A DNA stretch of 64,000 bases. It comes from Hydrogenophaga sp. Its GTDB lineage: Bacteria > Pseudomonadota > Gammaproteobacteria > Burkholderiales > Burkholderiaceae_C. Position 1 is the stretch's first letter, and every line of letters begins with the position of its first letter. The DNA lies in assembly GCA_016790705.1 (NCBI GenBank), contig JAEUOT010000030.1, positions 1 through 64,000 of the forward strand. Direction: 5' to 3'. The notes below the pieces were generated by a model. That model did no database searches, was not told the origin of the DNA, and was given only the letters and a program-made list of their open reading frames with translations. A program made the position numbers and the translations under genes. Shown piece after piece: positions 34,955 to 43,671 of the stretch.

Positions 34955-37756
34955 ATGACCCCCGAGGCCCGCGCCCGCCAGACCATAGACGCGCTGCTCA
35001 CCGCAGCCGGCTGGCATGTGTGCGATGTGGCCAACGCCAACCTCCGCGCGGCCACGGGTGTCGCCATCCGCGAATTTCCGCTCGACGCTGGCCACGGCTT
35101 TGCCGACTACCTGCTTTACGTCAACGGCAAGGCGTGCGGCGTCATCGAAGCCAAGAAAGAAGGCGCCACCCTCAGCGGCGTGGAAGTGCAAAGCGCCCGC
35201 TACGCTCAGGGCCTGCCAGCCAGCTTGCCCGCGTGGCGACGCCCGCTGCCCTTCGTGTTCGAGTCCACCGGGGTGGAAACCCGGTTCACCAACGGGCTGG
35301 ACCCGTTGCCCCGCGCCCGACCCCTGTTCGCCTTCTTTCGGCCAGATATGCTGGTGCAGTGGCTGCAAACGGCCGCACCTGCGTCGCCCAACCACATGGC
35401 GCCCGGCACCCTGCCCACCGACGAGCCGCCTGCGAGCTACCTGCCCAGCGGCACCTTCCTCGCCCGTTTGCAACACCGCCCCCCGCTGGTCACCGAATGG
35501 GGCCAAGGTGGCGCCCACTTCAAGCTCTGGCCGGCGCAGATCACCGCCATCCAGAACCTGGAAGCCAGCCTGGCCGCCAACAAGCCGCGCGCCCTGATCC
35601 AGATGGCCACCGGCAGCGGCAAGACCTTCACCGCCATCAGCGCCATCTACCGGCTCATCAAGTTCGGTGGCGCGCGGCGCGTGCTGTTTCTGGTGGACCG
35701 CGGCAACCTCGCGCGCCAGACCAAGAAAGAATTCGACGCCTGGGCCAGCCCGCACAACGCCTACAAGTTCGGCGAAGAGTTCATCGTCCAGCACCTGCAA
35801 GGCAGCCAGCTGGACAAGAACGCCCGCGTGGTCATCTGCACCATCCAGCGCATGTTCAGCATGCTCAAAGGCAAAGACCTGCCCGACGAGGCCGACGAAG
35901 AAAGCACCGAAGGCGCCGAAGCCCTGTTCAAAGACCCCGAACCCATCGGCTACAACCCGGCCCTGCCCATCGAGAGCTTCGACATCGTCATCACCGACGA
36001 GGCCCACCGCAGCATCTACAACCTGTGGCGCCAGGTGCTGGAGTACTTTGACGCCTACCTCATCGGCCTCACCGCCACGCCCAACAAACAGACCTTCGGC
36101 TTCTTCAACCAGAACCTGGTCATGGAGTACGGCCACGCCCAGGCCGTGGCCGACGGCGTCAACGTCAACTACGACGTCTACCGCATCCAGACCGAAGTGA
36201 CCGAGCAGGGCGCCAGGGTGGACAAGGGCTACTGGCTGGAAACGCAAGACAAGGCCACCCGCCGCAAGACCGCCTGGCAGCTCGACGACGACTTTGAATA
36301 CCGCCCAGAAGAGCTGGACCGCGCCGTGCAAACGCCCGACCAGATCCGCACCGTCGTCCGCACGCTGCGCGACCGCTGGCAGGCCGACCTGTTCCCCCAG
36401 CGCAGCGAACTGCCCAAGACGCTCGTCTTTGCCAAGGACGACAACCACGCCGAAAAGATCGTCGAAATCCTGCGCGAGGAATTCGGCCGCGGCAACGAGT
36501 TCGCCCAGAAGATCACTTACAGAACGACCGGCACCAGCCCCGAACAGCTCATCAAAGACTTTCGCACCGCCTACTACCCGCGCGTGGCCGTCACCGTGGA
36601 CATGATCGCCACCGGCACCGACATCAAGCCGGTGGAGATCGTCATGTTCATGCGCTCGGTGAAAAGCCGCAGCTTCTTTGAACAGATGAAAGGCCGCGGC
36701 GTGCGCGTGTGCCGAGACGACGACCTGCGCAGCGTTAACCCCGGCGAGCACGTGCGCAAGGACCACTTCGTCATCGTCGACTGCGTGGGCGTGTGCGAAC
36801 GCGACAAGACCGACAGCCGCCCTATGGACAGCCAGAAAGCCGTGCCGCTGGACAAGCTGCTGCAAGCCGTGGCCCTGGGCAATGTGGATGACGAGGTCAT
36901 CAGCAGCGTGGCCGTGCGCCTGACCCGGCTGGACCGTGATGTGAGCGAGGCCGACCAGGCCAGGGTGATGGAGGCCAGCGGCGGCCGCAGCCTGCGCGAC
37001 ATCGCCCGTGGCCTGGTGCAAGCGCTGGAAACCGCGCGCGACGAAGACACCCCGCCCCAGCAGGCCGAAGCCGCCTTGCAACACGCCACCGAGCCCCTGG
37101 CCAACCCCGCGCTGCGCGAGCTCATCTTGAAGCTCAAGCAGAAGGCCGACCTGATCATCGACACCGTCACGCAAGACGCGCTGCTGCACGCCGGCTTTGC
37201 GAAAGGCAGCGACCGCGCCCAGCAACTGGTGCAGAGCTTTGAAGCCTTCATCCAGCAGCACAAAGACGAAATCACCGCGCTGCAAATCCTCTACAACCGC
37301 CCGGTGCGCGCGCCCCTGCGGTTTGAAGACATCAAGGCCCTGGCCGACGCGCTGCACGCCCCGCCGCACCTCATCGACGAAGGCGCCCTGTGGCAGGCCT
37401 ACGCCGCGCTGCAAAAAGGCAAGGTGAAAGGGAGCAACCAGAAGCGCCTGCTCACCGACATCGTCAGCCTGGTGCGCTTTGCCATGCAGCAAGACAACGA
37501 GCTGGTGCCGTACCCCGAGCGGGTCCAAGCCAACTTCAAGGCCTGGCTGGCGCAGCACGGTGAACCCTTCACCCCCGAACAACAACACTGGCTGGAAATG
37601 ATCCGCGACCACATCGCCGCCAACCTGGGCATTGAACTGGAAGATTTCGACTACGCCCCCTTCAGCCAGCAAGGCGGCCTGGGCCGCGTGCACCAGCTGT
37701 TTGGCGAACAACTGCCGCAGGTGATGGATGAGCTGAACCGGGAGTTGGTGGCGTGA
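34955..37756 (+). CDS. hsdR: Type I restriction enzyme subunit HsdR
   Basis: Motor-nuclease subunit that translocates and cuts unmodified DNA. It has 933 residues. The PD-(D/E)XK nuclease is near the N-terminus (Asp51 in GFADYLLY, Glu65-Ala-Lys67). Helicase motifs follow: MATGSGKTFT (Walker A, about 222), FDIVITDEAHRS (about 347), and DMIATGTDIKPVEIVMFMRSV with QMKGRGVR (motifs V-VI). The C-terminal domain is of the EcoEI type. Its stop overlaps hsdS by four bases. A TAGAAT box at 34919-34924 may be its -10, but no good -35 is seen. Confidence 0.97.
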   Translation: MTPEARARQTIDALLTAAGWHVCDVANANLRAATGVAIREFPLDAGHGFADYLLYVNGKACGVIEAKKEGATLSGVEVQSARYAQGLPASLPAWRRPLPFVFESTGVETRFTNGLDPLPRARPLFAFFRPDMLVQWLQTAAPASPNHMAPGTLPTDEPPASYLPSGTFLARLQHRPPLVTEWGQGGAHFKLWPAQITAIQNLEASLAANKPRALIQMATGSGKTFTAISAIYRLIKFGGARRVLFLVDRGNLARQTKKEFDAWASPHNAYKFGEEFIVQHLQGSQLDKNARVVICTIQRMFSMLKGKDLPDEADEESTEGAEALFKDPEPIGYNPALPIESFDIVITDEAHRSIYNLWRQVLEYFDAYLIGLTATPNKQTFGFFNQNLVMEYGHAQAVADGVNVNYDVYRIQTEVTEQGARVDKGYWLETQDKATRRKTAWQLDDDFEYRPEELDRAVQTPDQIRTVVRTLRDRWQADLFPQRSELPKTLVFAKDDNHAEKIVEILREEFGRGNEFAQKITYRTTGTSPEQLIKDFRTAYYPRVAVTVDMIATGTDIKPVEIVMFMRSVKSRSFFEQMKGRGVRVCRDDDLRSVNPGEHVRKDHFVIVDCVGVCERDKTDSRPMDSQKAVPLDKLLQAVALGNVDDEVISSVAVRLTRLDRDVSEADQARVMEASGGRSLRDIARGLVQALETARDEDTPPQQAEAALQHATEPLANPALRELILKLKQKADLIIDTVTQDALLHAGFAKGSDRAQQLVQSFEAFIQQHKDEITALQILYNRPVRAPLRFEDIKALADALHAPPHLIDEGALWQAYAALQKGKVKGSNQKRLLTDIVSLVRFAMQQDNELVPYPERVQANFKAWLAQHGEPFTPEQQHWLEMIRDHIAANLGIELEDFDYAPFSQQGGLGRVHQLFGEQLPQVMDELNRELVA

Positions 37757-39120
37757 GTGATCGTCTGGCCGCAGAGGTGATGTCCCGTCCACTCGCAAAA
37801 GGTTGGCAATGGATTCCACTTGGGCAGTACGTGGAAAACCTCGATGGTCGTCGAGTCCCGGTTTCTCAGAAGGAGCGGGAGACGCGGCGCGGAGACTTCC
37901 CCTACTACGGTGCGTCGGGTGTCATCGACACGATTGATGGACACACGCACGATGGCGAGTTTGTTTTGATTGGAGAAGACGGCGCCAACTTGTTGACTCG
38001 CTCGAAGCCGATTGCCTTCCAGGCGAAGGGGAAGATCTGGGTCAACAACCATGCGCATGTCCTGCGCTGCAAACCCGGCTTCTCGAATGCCTACCTTGCG
38101 TACTACATCAACTCCATCGACCTGTCGCCATACGTGACTGGTACGGCGCAGCCCAAGCTGAGCCAATCGATGATGAACAAGATCCCTGTGCCCGTCGCGC
38201 CGCCGGACCAACAGATCAGGATCGTTGAGGAGATCGACAAACAGTTCTCCCGCCTCGACGAAGCCGTCGCCAACCTCCAGCGCGTCAAGGCCAACCTCAA
38301 ACGCTACAAAGCCGCTGTCCTCAAAGCCGCCGTCGAAGGCCGCCTCGTCGAAACCGAAGCCAGCCTCGCCCGCCGCGAGGGGCGCGGCTACGAGACTGCA
38401 GCGGAGCGGATCGGAAAGACGCCGACACCGCCTCGCCCCAACCGGTTCAACTCCCGTACCGGCGATGTGATCTACGGCCATGGTGCGCTCGCCGTTGGCA
38501 TACCAGCCGTTTCAGTTCCGGAAGGATGGCAATGGGTCAACTTGGTTGAGATTGCCAAGATGGAGTCGGGCCACACGCCAAGTCGGAATCACCCAGAGTG
38601 GTGGGATGGTGATGTGCCGTGGATCGGCATCGCCGACGCCAGAGACCATCACGAACAGGTCATCCTTCGCACGCTTCAGAACACCAACGAGGATGGGCTT
38701 GCGAACTCGGCGGCCCGTCTGCTTCCCGCCGGGACGGTGTGCGTGAGCCGCACAGCGTCGGTTGGCTACGTAGTGGTTATGGGTAGGCCCATGGCGACCA
38801 GTCAGGACTTCGTGAACTGGGTGCCGACCTCCGCCGTGACTTCAGACTGGCTCCGTATCGTGTTTTCTGCCGACCGAGAGGCACTCATTCGCTTCGGTAA
38901 GGGGTCGGTTCACAAGACCATCTACTTCCCAGAGTGGCTGTCCGCTTCCATCGCGTTGCCGCCATTGGCAGAGCAGGTGCGCATTGCTGCCGAAGTCGAT
39001 CGGCGCGTTTCTGTTTTACGGAGTGTCGAAGCAGAGGTGGAGGCAAATCTCCGGCGTGCAGAGGCATTGCGGCAGGCGACTTTAGAGAAGGCGTTCTCCG
39101 CAGGAGAAAAAAATGCCTGA
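37753..39120 (+). CDS. hsdS: Type I specificity subunit HsdS
   Basis: Recognises the target sequence for the restriction and methylation complexes. The 455-residue protein has two target-recognition domains, each ending in a conserved helix: QIRIVEEIDKQFSRLDEAV...RYKAAVLKAAVEGRL, around residues 155-200, and EQVRIAAEVDRRVSVLR...ATLEKAFSAGE at the C-terminus. It begins with GTG inside the hsdR stop (GTGA). Base composition falls along the gene compared with hsdR. The usual partner hsdM does not follow; it is 5.2 kb downstream. Confidence 0.96.
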   Translation: MSDRLAAEVMSRPLAKGWQWIPLGQYVENLDGRRVPVSQKERETRRGDFPYYGASGVIDTIDGHTHDGEFVLIGEDGANLLTRSKPIAFQAKGKIWVNNHAHVLRCKPGFSNAYLAYYINSIDLSPYVTGTAQPKLSQSMMNKIPVPVAPPDQQIRIVEEIDKQFSRLDEAVANLQRVKANLKRYKAAVLKAAVEGRLVETEASLARREGRGYETAAERIGKTPTPPRPNRFNSRTGDVIYGHGALAVGIPAVSVPEGWQWVNLVEIAKMESGHTPSRNHPEWWDGDVPWIGIADARDHHEQVILRTLQNTNEDGLANSAARLLPAGTVCVSRTASVGYVVVMGRPMATSQDFVNWVPTSAVTSDWLRIVFSADREALIRFGKGSVHKTIYFPEWLSASIALPPLAEQVRIAAEVDRRVSVLRSVEAEVEANLRRAEALRQATLEKAFSAGEKNA

Positions 39121-40027
39121 AAAGTTACCTTCTCATTTCGTTGAGCTTGTCCAAGATGCCCTTCTCAAGTCGTATTGGCGTCGGAAGGCGTTTCGCAATG
39201 TTCTCCGTCGCAACGGTGTCTCAGAGTCGTTTTTAAATGGTTGGGCGGAGGATGAGTCCAAACGACAGCTGTTGGATCGGCTCATTCCAGGCCTTGAGCG
39301 CGCAGAGAAGGGTCACATTGTTATTAAGCAACTTGCCGTGCATCTGGCAGATCAATCCACGTTTCCTGATCTGATGGGATGGCCTGACGAAAAGGAAAAA
39401 CTTGCTTCCGCGAGGGCTGCGGTGGCCGCGCTGAAGACTTACATCGAGCGCGAAAGATCAAAAGCAGAAGTTGAAGCTGCCCGACTTGCGATCCGTGAAG
39501 AGGCCGCTCGCCAGCGTGCTGAGAAAGTTGCGAGCCAGCAGGACTTAGCAAGGTTGCAGGCGAAATTGATTGAGCTGCATCCCCAAGCGGGTACCCAAGC
39601 CGGTGGCTACGCTTTTGAAAAGTGGTTCTACGATTTCGTGAAGTTTTTCGATGTTGATCATCGGCTGCCATACAAAGCGGATGAGCGTCAAATAGATGGG
39701 TCGGTCACCATCGAAGGGACAACATATCTGGTTGAGCTCAAATTCACGACCAATCAAACAAGTATTGGTGATATTGACTCATTCTTGGCCAAGGTCAACA
39801 ACAAGGCAGACAACACCATGGGCCTGTTTGTATCGATGGCGGGCTATAGTTCTGTTGCTATATCTCAGGCCTCGAAGCCGAGGACGCCGTTGTTATTATT
39901 GGATTCCGCTCATATATTTCTCGCTTTGCAGGGTGTTTGGGAGCTTCCAGAGTTGGTTTCTCGTGTAAGGCAACATGCCTCTCAGACCAGTGAGGCTTAT
40001 TTGCCCGCTGACAGGTTGTCTCGTTGA
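39113..40027 (+). CDS. PD-(D/E)XK nuclease-like protein with coiled coil
   Basis: A 304-residue protein. Residues about 95-150 are rich in Arg, Glu and Ala and look like a coiled coil. The C-terminal domain has YAFEKWFYDFVKFFDV, then RQIDGSVTI (Asp195) and YLVELKFTT (Glu208, Lys210), the D-ExK signature of Mrr/restriction-type nucleases. AGGAG lies upstream and the ATG overlaps the hsdS stop by eight bases, so translation is coupled. The gene is AT-richer than its surroundings, suggesting recent transfer. Whether it cuts DNA with HsdS or alone is unknown. Confidence 0.75.
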   Translation: MPEKLPSHFVELVQDALLKSYWRRKAFRNVLRRNGVSESFLNGWAEDESKRQLLDRLIPGLERAEKGHIVIKQLAVHLADQSTFPDLMGWPDEKEKLASARAAVAALKTYIERERSKAEVEAARLAIREEAARQRAEKVASQQDLARLQAKLIELHPQAGTQAGGYAFEKWFYDFVKFFDVDHRLPYKADERQIDGSVTIEGTTYLVELKFTTNQTSIGDIDSFLAKVNNKADNTMGLFVSMAGYSSVAISQASKPRTPLLLLDSAHIFLALQGVWELPELVSRVRQHASQTSEAYLPADRLSR

Positions 40028-40061
40028 GTGGGGTGATTTCTTATCGCAGCAGGGGGTGAAT

Positions 40062-41075
40062 GTGGCGAAAATTATCAATACTGGTAACGCCAGCGTCAGT
40101 GAGTCAGGAGAGTTCAAAGTTCACTACCACTTGAATGGTGGTGAACATCAAATGGATGCCGTCGTCCGAAATAGGGCCGAGGGTGAGTTGCTTGCGTTGC
40201 TGAAGGAAGTTGGGGTGGTGCTCGGGCTCCCCGTTCACTTAAGAACTCAAGCTTATAGCGAAGGTGGGCTCGTTGAGTACTTGAATTTGGTGTTTCAAAA
40301 CAAGGATCAGATCGGGACGGTGATGGCACTGCTGAGTCCTTTGCTTGGTGCCCCTTTCTACATAGACAAAATCAAACAATCCAAGCAACAGACCGCACTC
40401 AACGAGCTTAATCTTCAAAAGATAAAGCTGGAGATAAAGGAAAAAGAGGCTGCGGCAGCCGTGCTGGAGGCTGAGAAGGTAAAGGGTGTCGAAAACAAAA
40501 ACAAAGCATTGGAGCTTGAGCCACCTCCCACGCCCGATGAGATTGCCCAGGTGCTATTGACTAGAAAGAAAGTTGCTCGGCGCAGGTCCAATTATTACGA
40601 AGCGCTTCTCGGTGACTCGAAAATTGACGCTGTTGGATTTGCTCCTTCTCATGCTAAAAGTGTTATGGAGCTGCGAGTCCCAAGAGAAAGGTTTTCTGCC
40701 TACGTGATTGCCAAGTCCGATCTAGAACCACTGGTGTATGACCGGATTTCTCTAGAAATTGTGTCACCAGTCCTTCGTTCTGGAGCAATTAAGTGGCGAG
40801 GGATTTTTGAAAAGAAGATTGTTAGTTTTGAGTTGCTGGATCAGGCGTTCCGTGGCGAGGTGGCAAGTCAGAAGGTTCAATTCCAAAATGGCACAACGCT
40901 GATTTGTGATTTCGAGGTATATCAGCGCGAGGATGACGCTGGGGACGTTGAGATTGCAGGCTACGCAGTCACGAGGGTTCATGAAGTGAGAACGCCTCAG
41001 GGTGGGCAACGTCGGGAAGAACAGTTGACGTTGCATCTGCAAGATCCGCCCCCACCCGAAGAAGGTTCCTGGTGA
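40062..41075 (+). CDS. Unknown island protein with central coiled coil
   Basis: A 337-residue protein I cannot assign. A charged N-terminal part contains HLNGGEHQMDAVVRNRAEGELLALLKEVG. A hydrophobic patch near residues 80-95 (IGTVMALLSPLLGAPF) and a Lys/Glu/Ala-rich helix from about 100 to 150 follow. The C-terminal part is beta-rich. The GTG start at 40062 is preceded by AGGGGG at a good distance; an ATG at 40060 is out of frame. The gene is clearly AT-richer than the window average: 40381-40440 has 26 G/C of 60. It overlaps the next gene by GTGA. Confidence 0.7.
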   Translation: MAKIINTGNASVSESGEFKVHYHLNGGEHQMDAVVRNRAEGELLALLKEVGVVLGLPVHLRTQAYSEGGLVEYLNLVFQNKDQIGTVMALLSPLLGAPFYIDKIKQSKQQTALNELNLQKIKLEIKEKEAAAAVLEAEKVKGVENKNKALELEPPPTPDEIAQVLLTRKKVARRRSNYYEALLGDSKIDAVGFAPSHAKSVMELRVPRERFSAYVIAKSDLEPLVYDRISLEIVSPVLRSGAIKWRGIFEKKIVSFELLDQAFRGEVASQKVQFQNGTTLICDFEVYQREDDAGDVEIAGYAVTRVHEVRTPQGGQRREEQLTLHLQDPPPPEEGSW

Positions 41076-41974
41076 TTGCTCCTTTCTCCCTCCGCATCTT
41101 CGTCGCCGACGGCGACCCCGACGGTCTGCGCATCGTCGAGAAGTCCAACTGGATCGGCAAGGCGCTGGTGTTTCCGCGGGCGCTGCTGCCGCAGGTGAAG
41201 GTGCGGCCGGAGCTGGCGCAGACCGGCGTCTACCTGCTGCTGGGGCCGCGGCCTGACGGCGAGGGCGAGATGCTCTACGTGGGCGAGGGCGACCCGATCC
41301 TGCCGCGCCTGCAGGACCACCAGGCTAAGAAGGATTTCTGGACCCGTGCCATCGGCTTCACCACGGCCACGGCCGGGCAGCTGAACAAGGCGCATGTGCA
41401 GTTTCTGGAGGCGCGGCTGATCGCGCTGGCCCGTGCGGCCAAGCGCATGCCGCTGGACAACGCCAACCAGCCCACCGAACCCAGCCTGAGCGAGGCCGAC
41501 CGGGCCGACATGGAGGTGTTTCTGGCCCACATGCTGGGCGTGTTGCCGGTGCTGGGGGTGCATGCGTTTGAGCAGGCGCCAACCGTGGCCGTACCACTGG
41601 CGACACCGGGACAGCCGGCGCTGGCGGCGCCCACGCTGCTGTATTGCCGGGGCAAGGGTGTGGAGGCCACGGGCTACGAGAGCACCCAGGGCTTTGTGGT
41701 GCGCAAGGGTTCGCAGGCGGTGACCGAGGTAGTGCCTTCGTTGGAGAGCAACAAGCCCGCCCGCTTGGCGCACCGCGAAGACCTGGTCGAGCGCGGTGTG
41801 GTTGTGCTGGATGGTGCCAGCTACCGGTTCACTCAGGACTATGTGTTCTCGTCACCCAGCGTGGCTGCCACGATGGTGCTGGGCAGAAGTACCAACGGCC
41901 GCACCAAGTGGAAAGACGCGCTGGGGCGAACGTTGAAGGAATTGCAAGAGGCGGAGGCTGGTTCGACCAGCTAG
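41072..41974 (+). CDS. GIY-YIG domain protein with DUF4357-like C-terminus
   Basis: A 300-residue protein. The GIY-YIG nuclease core is visible as TGVYLLLG (about 51), MLYVGEGD (about 68) and a Glu in FLEARLIALA. The C-terminus GRSTNGRTKWKDALGRTLKEL is of the DUF4357 type, a small module often fused to methyltransferase or nuclease domains in defence genes. Base composition returns to the high-GC norm within this gene. It starts by GTG overlapping the previous stop and ends 27 bases before the PIN-like gene. Confidence 0.75.
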   Translation: MIAPFSLRIFVADGDPDGLRIVEKSNWIGKALVFPRALLPQVKVRPELAQTGVYLLLGPRPDGEGEMLYVGEGDPILPRLQDHQAKKDFWTRAIGFTTATAGQLNKAHVQFLEARLIALARAAKRMPLDNANQPTEPSLSEADRADMEVFLAHMLGVLPVLGVHAFEQAPTVAVPLATPGQPALAAPTLLYCRGKGVEATGYESTQGFVVRKGSQAVTEVVPSLESNKPARLAHREDLVERGVVVLDGASYRFTQDYVFSSPSVAATMVLGRSTNGRTKWKDALGRTLKELQEAEAGSTS

Positions 41975-42001
41975 CAGATACAGGTACAGGGAGGATTGGC
42001 G

Positions 42002-42934
42002 ATGAGCGAGTTGCATGTGCTGGTGGATTTCGAGAATGTTCAGCCCACCATGGACGATCTGATCAAGCTGGCGCCCAAGCTGAAGGACGTTTGGCTGTTC
42101 CACGGCCCGACGCTTGCCAAGCGGGCACTCAAGGTCAAGGGAGACGACGCGCGCGTCACGCTGGTGCCGCATTCCGGCAAGGGCAAGAACGCCTTGGACT
42201 TTCACCTGACGTTCTATCTGGGCTACCTGGCGGCCAAGCGGGCCGAGCCCCGGCTGCTGGTGGTGTCCAACGACCAAGGCTACGACTCGATGTTGGACCA
42301 TGCAAAAAGCCTGGGTATTGAGGCATTGCGGGTCGGCTTCAAGGTGAAGGAAAAGCCTGCAGCAAAGAAGGTTGCTGCGGCCAAGAAGGTGGGACCGGCG
42401 GAGAAACCTGCGGCGGCGCCAGCACCTGCACCTGCGAAAAAGGCAGCAGCGAAAAAGACGCCTGCCAAGAAAGTGGCTACGAAAACGTCTGCGCCTGTAG
42501 CGCCAGCAACGAAGAAGACCGTTGCCACGAAGGCTGCGACGAAGAACGCCACAGCCAAGAAAGTGGCCGCCAAAGCAGCTCCTGCCAAGGCGGTGCCGGC
42601 GAAAAAGGCCGTGGCAAAGAAATCTGCCCCCAAGAAGGCCGCTGTACAGAAACCCGCGGCAGTGAGCAGCGCGCCCGCAGCCAAGGCGGCGGCGAAAGCG
42701 GCCGCACCGAAGGTTCCGGCAAAGGCGGCCTCGGCAGACAAAGTGCTGGCGCGCGCCAAGGCTTCGTTGTCCAAGATGGGCAAGAACCGGCCGACCAAAC
42801 TGTCTAAGCTGCTCCGGCACCTGATGTCCATCGTCGGGCAGGGTGCCACCCCAGAGCAGGCGGATGCGCTGTCGCGCCAGCTGGAAGACGCCAAGGTCAT
42901 CCAGGTGGTGGGCGATCTGGTGCTGTATCCCTGA
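42002..42934 (+). CDS. PIN-like domain protein with Lys/Ala-rich histone H1-like tail
   Basis: A 310-residue protein. The N-terminal 110 residues form a PIN-like domain with acidic residues in the right places: LVDFENVQP, NALDFHLTFYLGY and VSNDQGYDSML. Residues about 118-245 are made of AAKK/PAKK/AVAKK-type repeats resembling histone H1 tails and should bind nucleic acid nonspecifically. A compact C-terminal domain (KLSKLLRHLMSIVGQGATPEQADAL) follows. GGAGGA precedes ATG 42002. It may be an RNase linked to the island, or a resident gene caught within it. Confidence 0.75.
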   Translation: MSELHVLVDFENVQPTMDDLIKLAPKLKDVWLFHGPTLAKRALKVKGDDARVTLVPHSGKGKNALDFHLTFYLGYLAAKRAEPRLLVVSNDQGYDSMLDHAKSLGIEALRVGFKVKEKPAAKKVAAAKKVGPAEKPAAAPAPAPAKKAAAKKTPAKKVATKTSAPVAPATKKTVATKAATKNATAKKVAAKAAPAKAVPAKKAVAKKSAPKKAAVQKPAAVSSAPAAKAAAKAAAPKVPAKAASADKVLARAKASLSKMGKNRPTKLSKLLRHLMSIVGQGATPEQADALSRQLEDAKVIQVVGDLVLYP

Positions 42935-42952
42935 CGGGTTGAAACAAGCCCG

Positions 42953-42981
42953 TTGCCGATTCGGATGGGTCTTGTTATATT
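42953..42981 (+). promoter_or_regulatory. Sigma-70 promoter of the wHTH-nucleotidyltransferase-hsdM unit
   Basis: TTGCCG (42953-42958), a 17-base spacer and TATATT (42976-42981) form a strong promoter in an otherwise GC-rich region. Transcription should start near 42988, about 24 bases before the ATG at 43012. Confidence 0.8.
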
Positions 42982-42984
42982 CTG

Positions 42985-43003
42985 TATTCGCAAATCGCGA
43001 ATA
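42985..43003 (+). promoter_or_regulatory. Operator-like inverted repeat at the transcription start
   Basis: TATTCGC (42985-42991), AAATC and GCGAATA (42997-43003) form a perfect 7-bp inverted repeat directly after the -10 box. A repressor bound there would block the promoter. The adjacent gene encodes a winged helix-like protein, so autoregulation is likely. Confidence 0.7.
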
Positions 43004-43011
43004 TTGAACAA

Positions 43012-43671
43012 ATGCAACTCAAGCCCCAAGACTTTCTCGTTGCTCTCAAGCTGGTCGCTTGGGGTGAGCAGCGCTGGACGTATGCCCGGCTGGCGCAGGA
43101 ATTGGGGCTGAGCGCGTCGGAGGCGCATGCCGCGGTCAAGCGCGGCATACAGGCAGGTTTGCTGGTGGACGCTGCGTTGCTGGCGCCACCGCCTGCCAGT
43201 GTTCCAGGCGTTCAAGAGTCGCCGTCGATCTACCGGGTGCGTACCAAGCCGCGCCGTGCTGCCGCCGGTGAGGCCAGCGGGGCGGACAACCCGGCGCGGG
43301 TGAACAGCCGCAACCTGGCGGAGTTTGCGGTGCACGGGGCCAAGTACGCCTTTGCCGCAGATCGGTTGCCGGTGGCGGTGGGTGTGCCCACGAGCCACAG
43401 CGCGCCAGCGTTTGCGGGCGTGTTTGCGCCCGGCTCTGAAGACTGGGTGTGGCCGCACCCCAATGGCACGGCACGCGGGCAGGGGTTGGCGCCTTTGCAC
43501 CCCAGTGCGCCGTTCGCGGCCACGCAGGACGCCAAGTTGTACGAGATGCTTGCCCTGTTTGATGCCCTGCGCGTGGGCCGCGCCCGGGAGCGGGGAATGG
43601 CGCTCAAGCGGCTGCCGCTGCTGATCTACCCGGACGGCCCCAAGCCCGAAGAAAGGCCCATGCATGGCTGA
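43012..43671 (+). CDS. Winged helix-like regulator, antitoxin-like
   Basis: A 219-residue protein. Residues 1-60 contain a helix-turn-helix: QRWTYARLAQELGLSASEAHAAVKRGIQAGLL. The remaining part (NLAEFAVHGAKYAFAADRLPVAVGVPTSHSA...DWVWPHPNG) I do not recognise. It overlaps the nucleotidyltransferase gene by eight bases and is preceded by a promoter with a palindrome at the start site. This is the layout of AbiE-type pairs (AbiEi regulator/antitoxin plus AbiEii nucleotidyltransferase), though sequence similarity to AbiEi cannot be judged here. It could equally act as a controller of hsdM expression. Confidence 0.7.
   Translation: MQLKPQDFLVALKLVAWGEQRWTYARLAQELGLSASEAHAAVKRGIQAGLLVDAALLAPPPASVPGVQESPSIYRVRTKPRRAAAGEASGADNPARVNSRNLAEFAVHGAKYAFAADRLPVAVGVPTSHSAPAFAGVFAPGSEDWVWPHPNGTARGQGLAPLHPSAPFAATQDAKLYEMLALFDALRVGRARERGMALKRLPLLIYPDGPKPEERPMHG

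Noticed and set aside
42350-42740. Lys/Ala-rich stretch as a DNA tandem repeat or CRISPR-like array
   Set aside because: The repetition is at protein level (AAKK/PAKK types) with variable codons and no regular unit or spacers. No CRISPR array was seen anywhere in the window.
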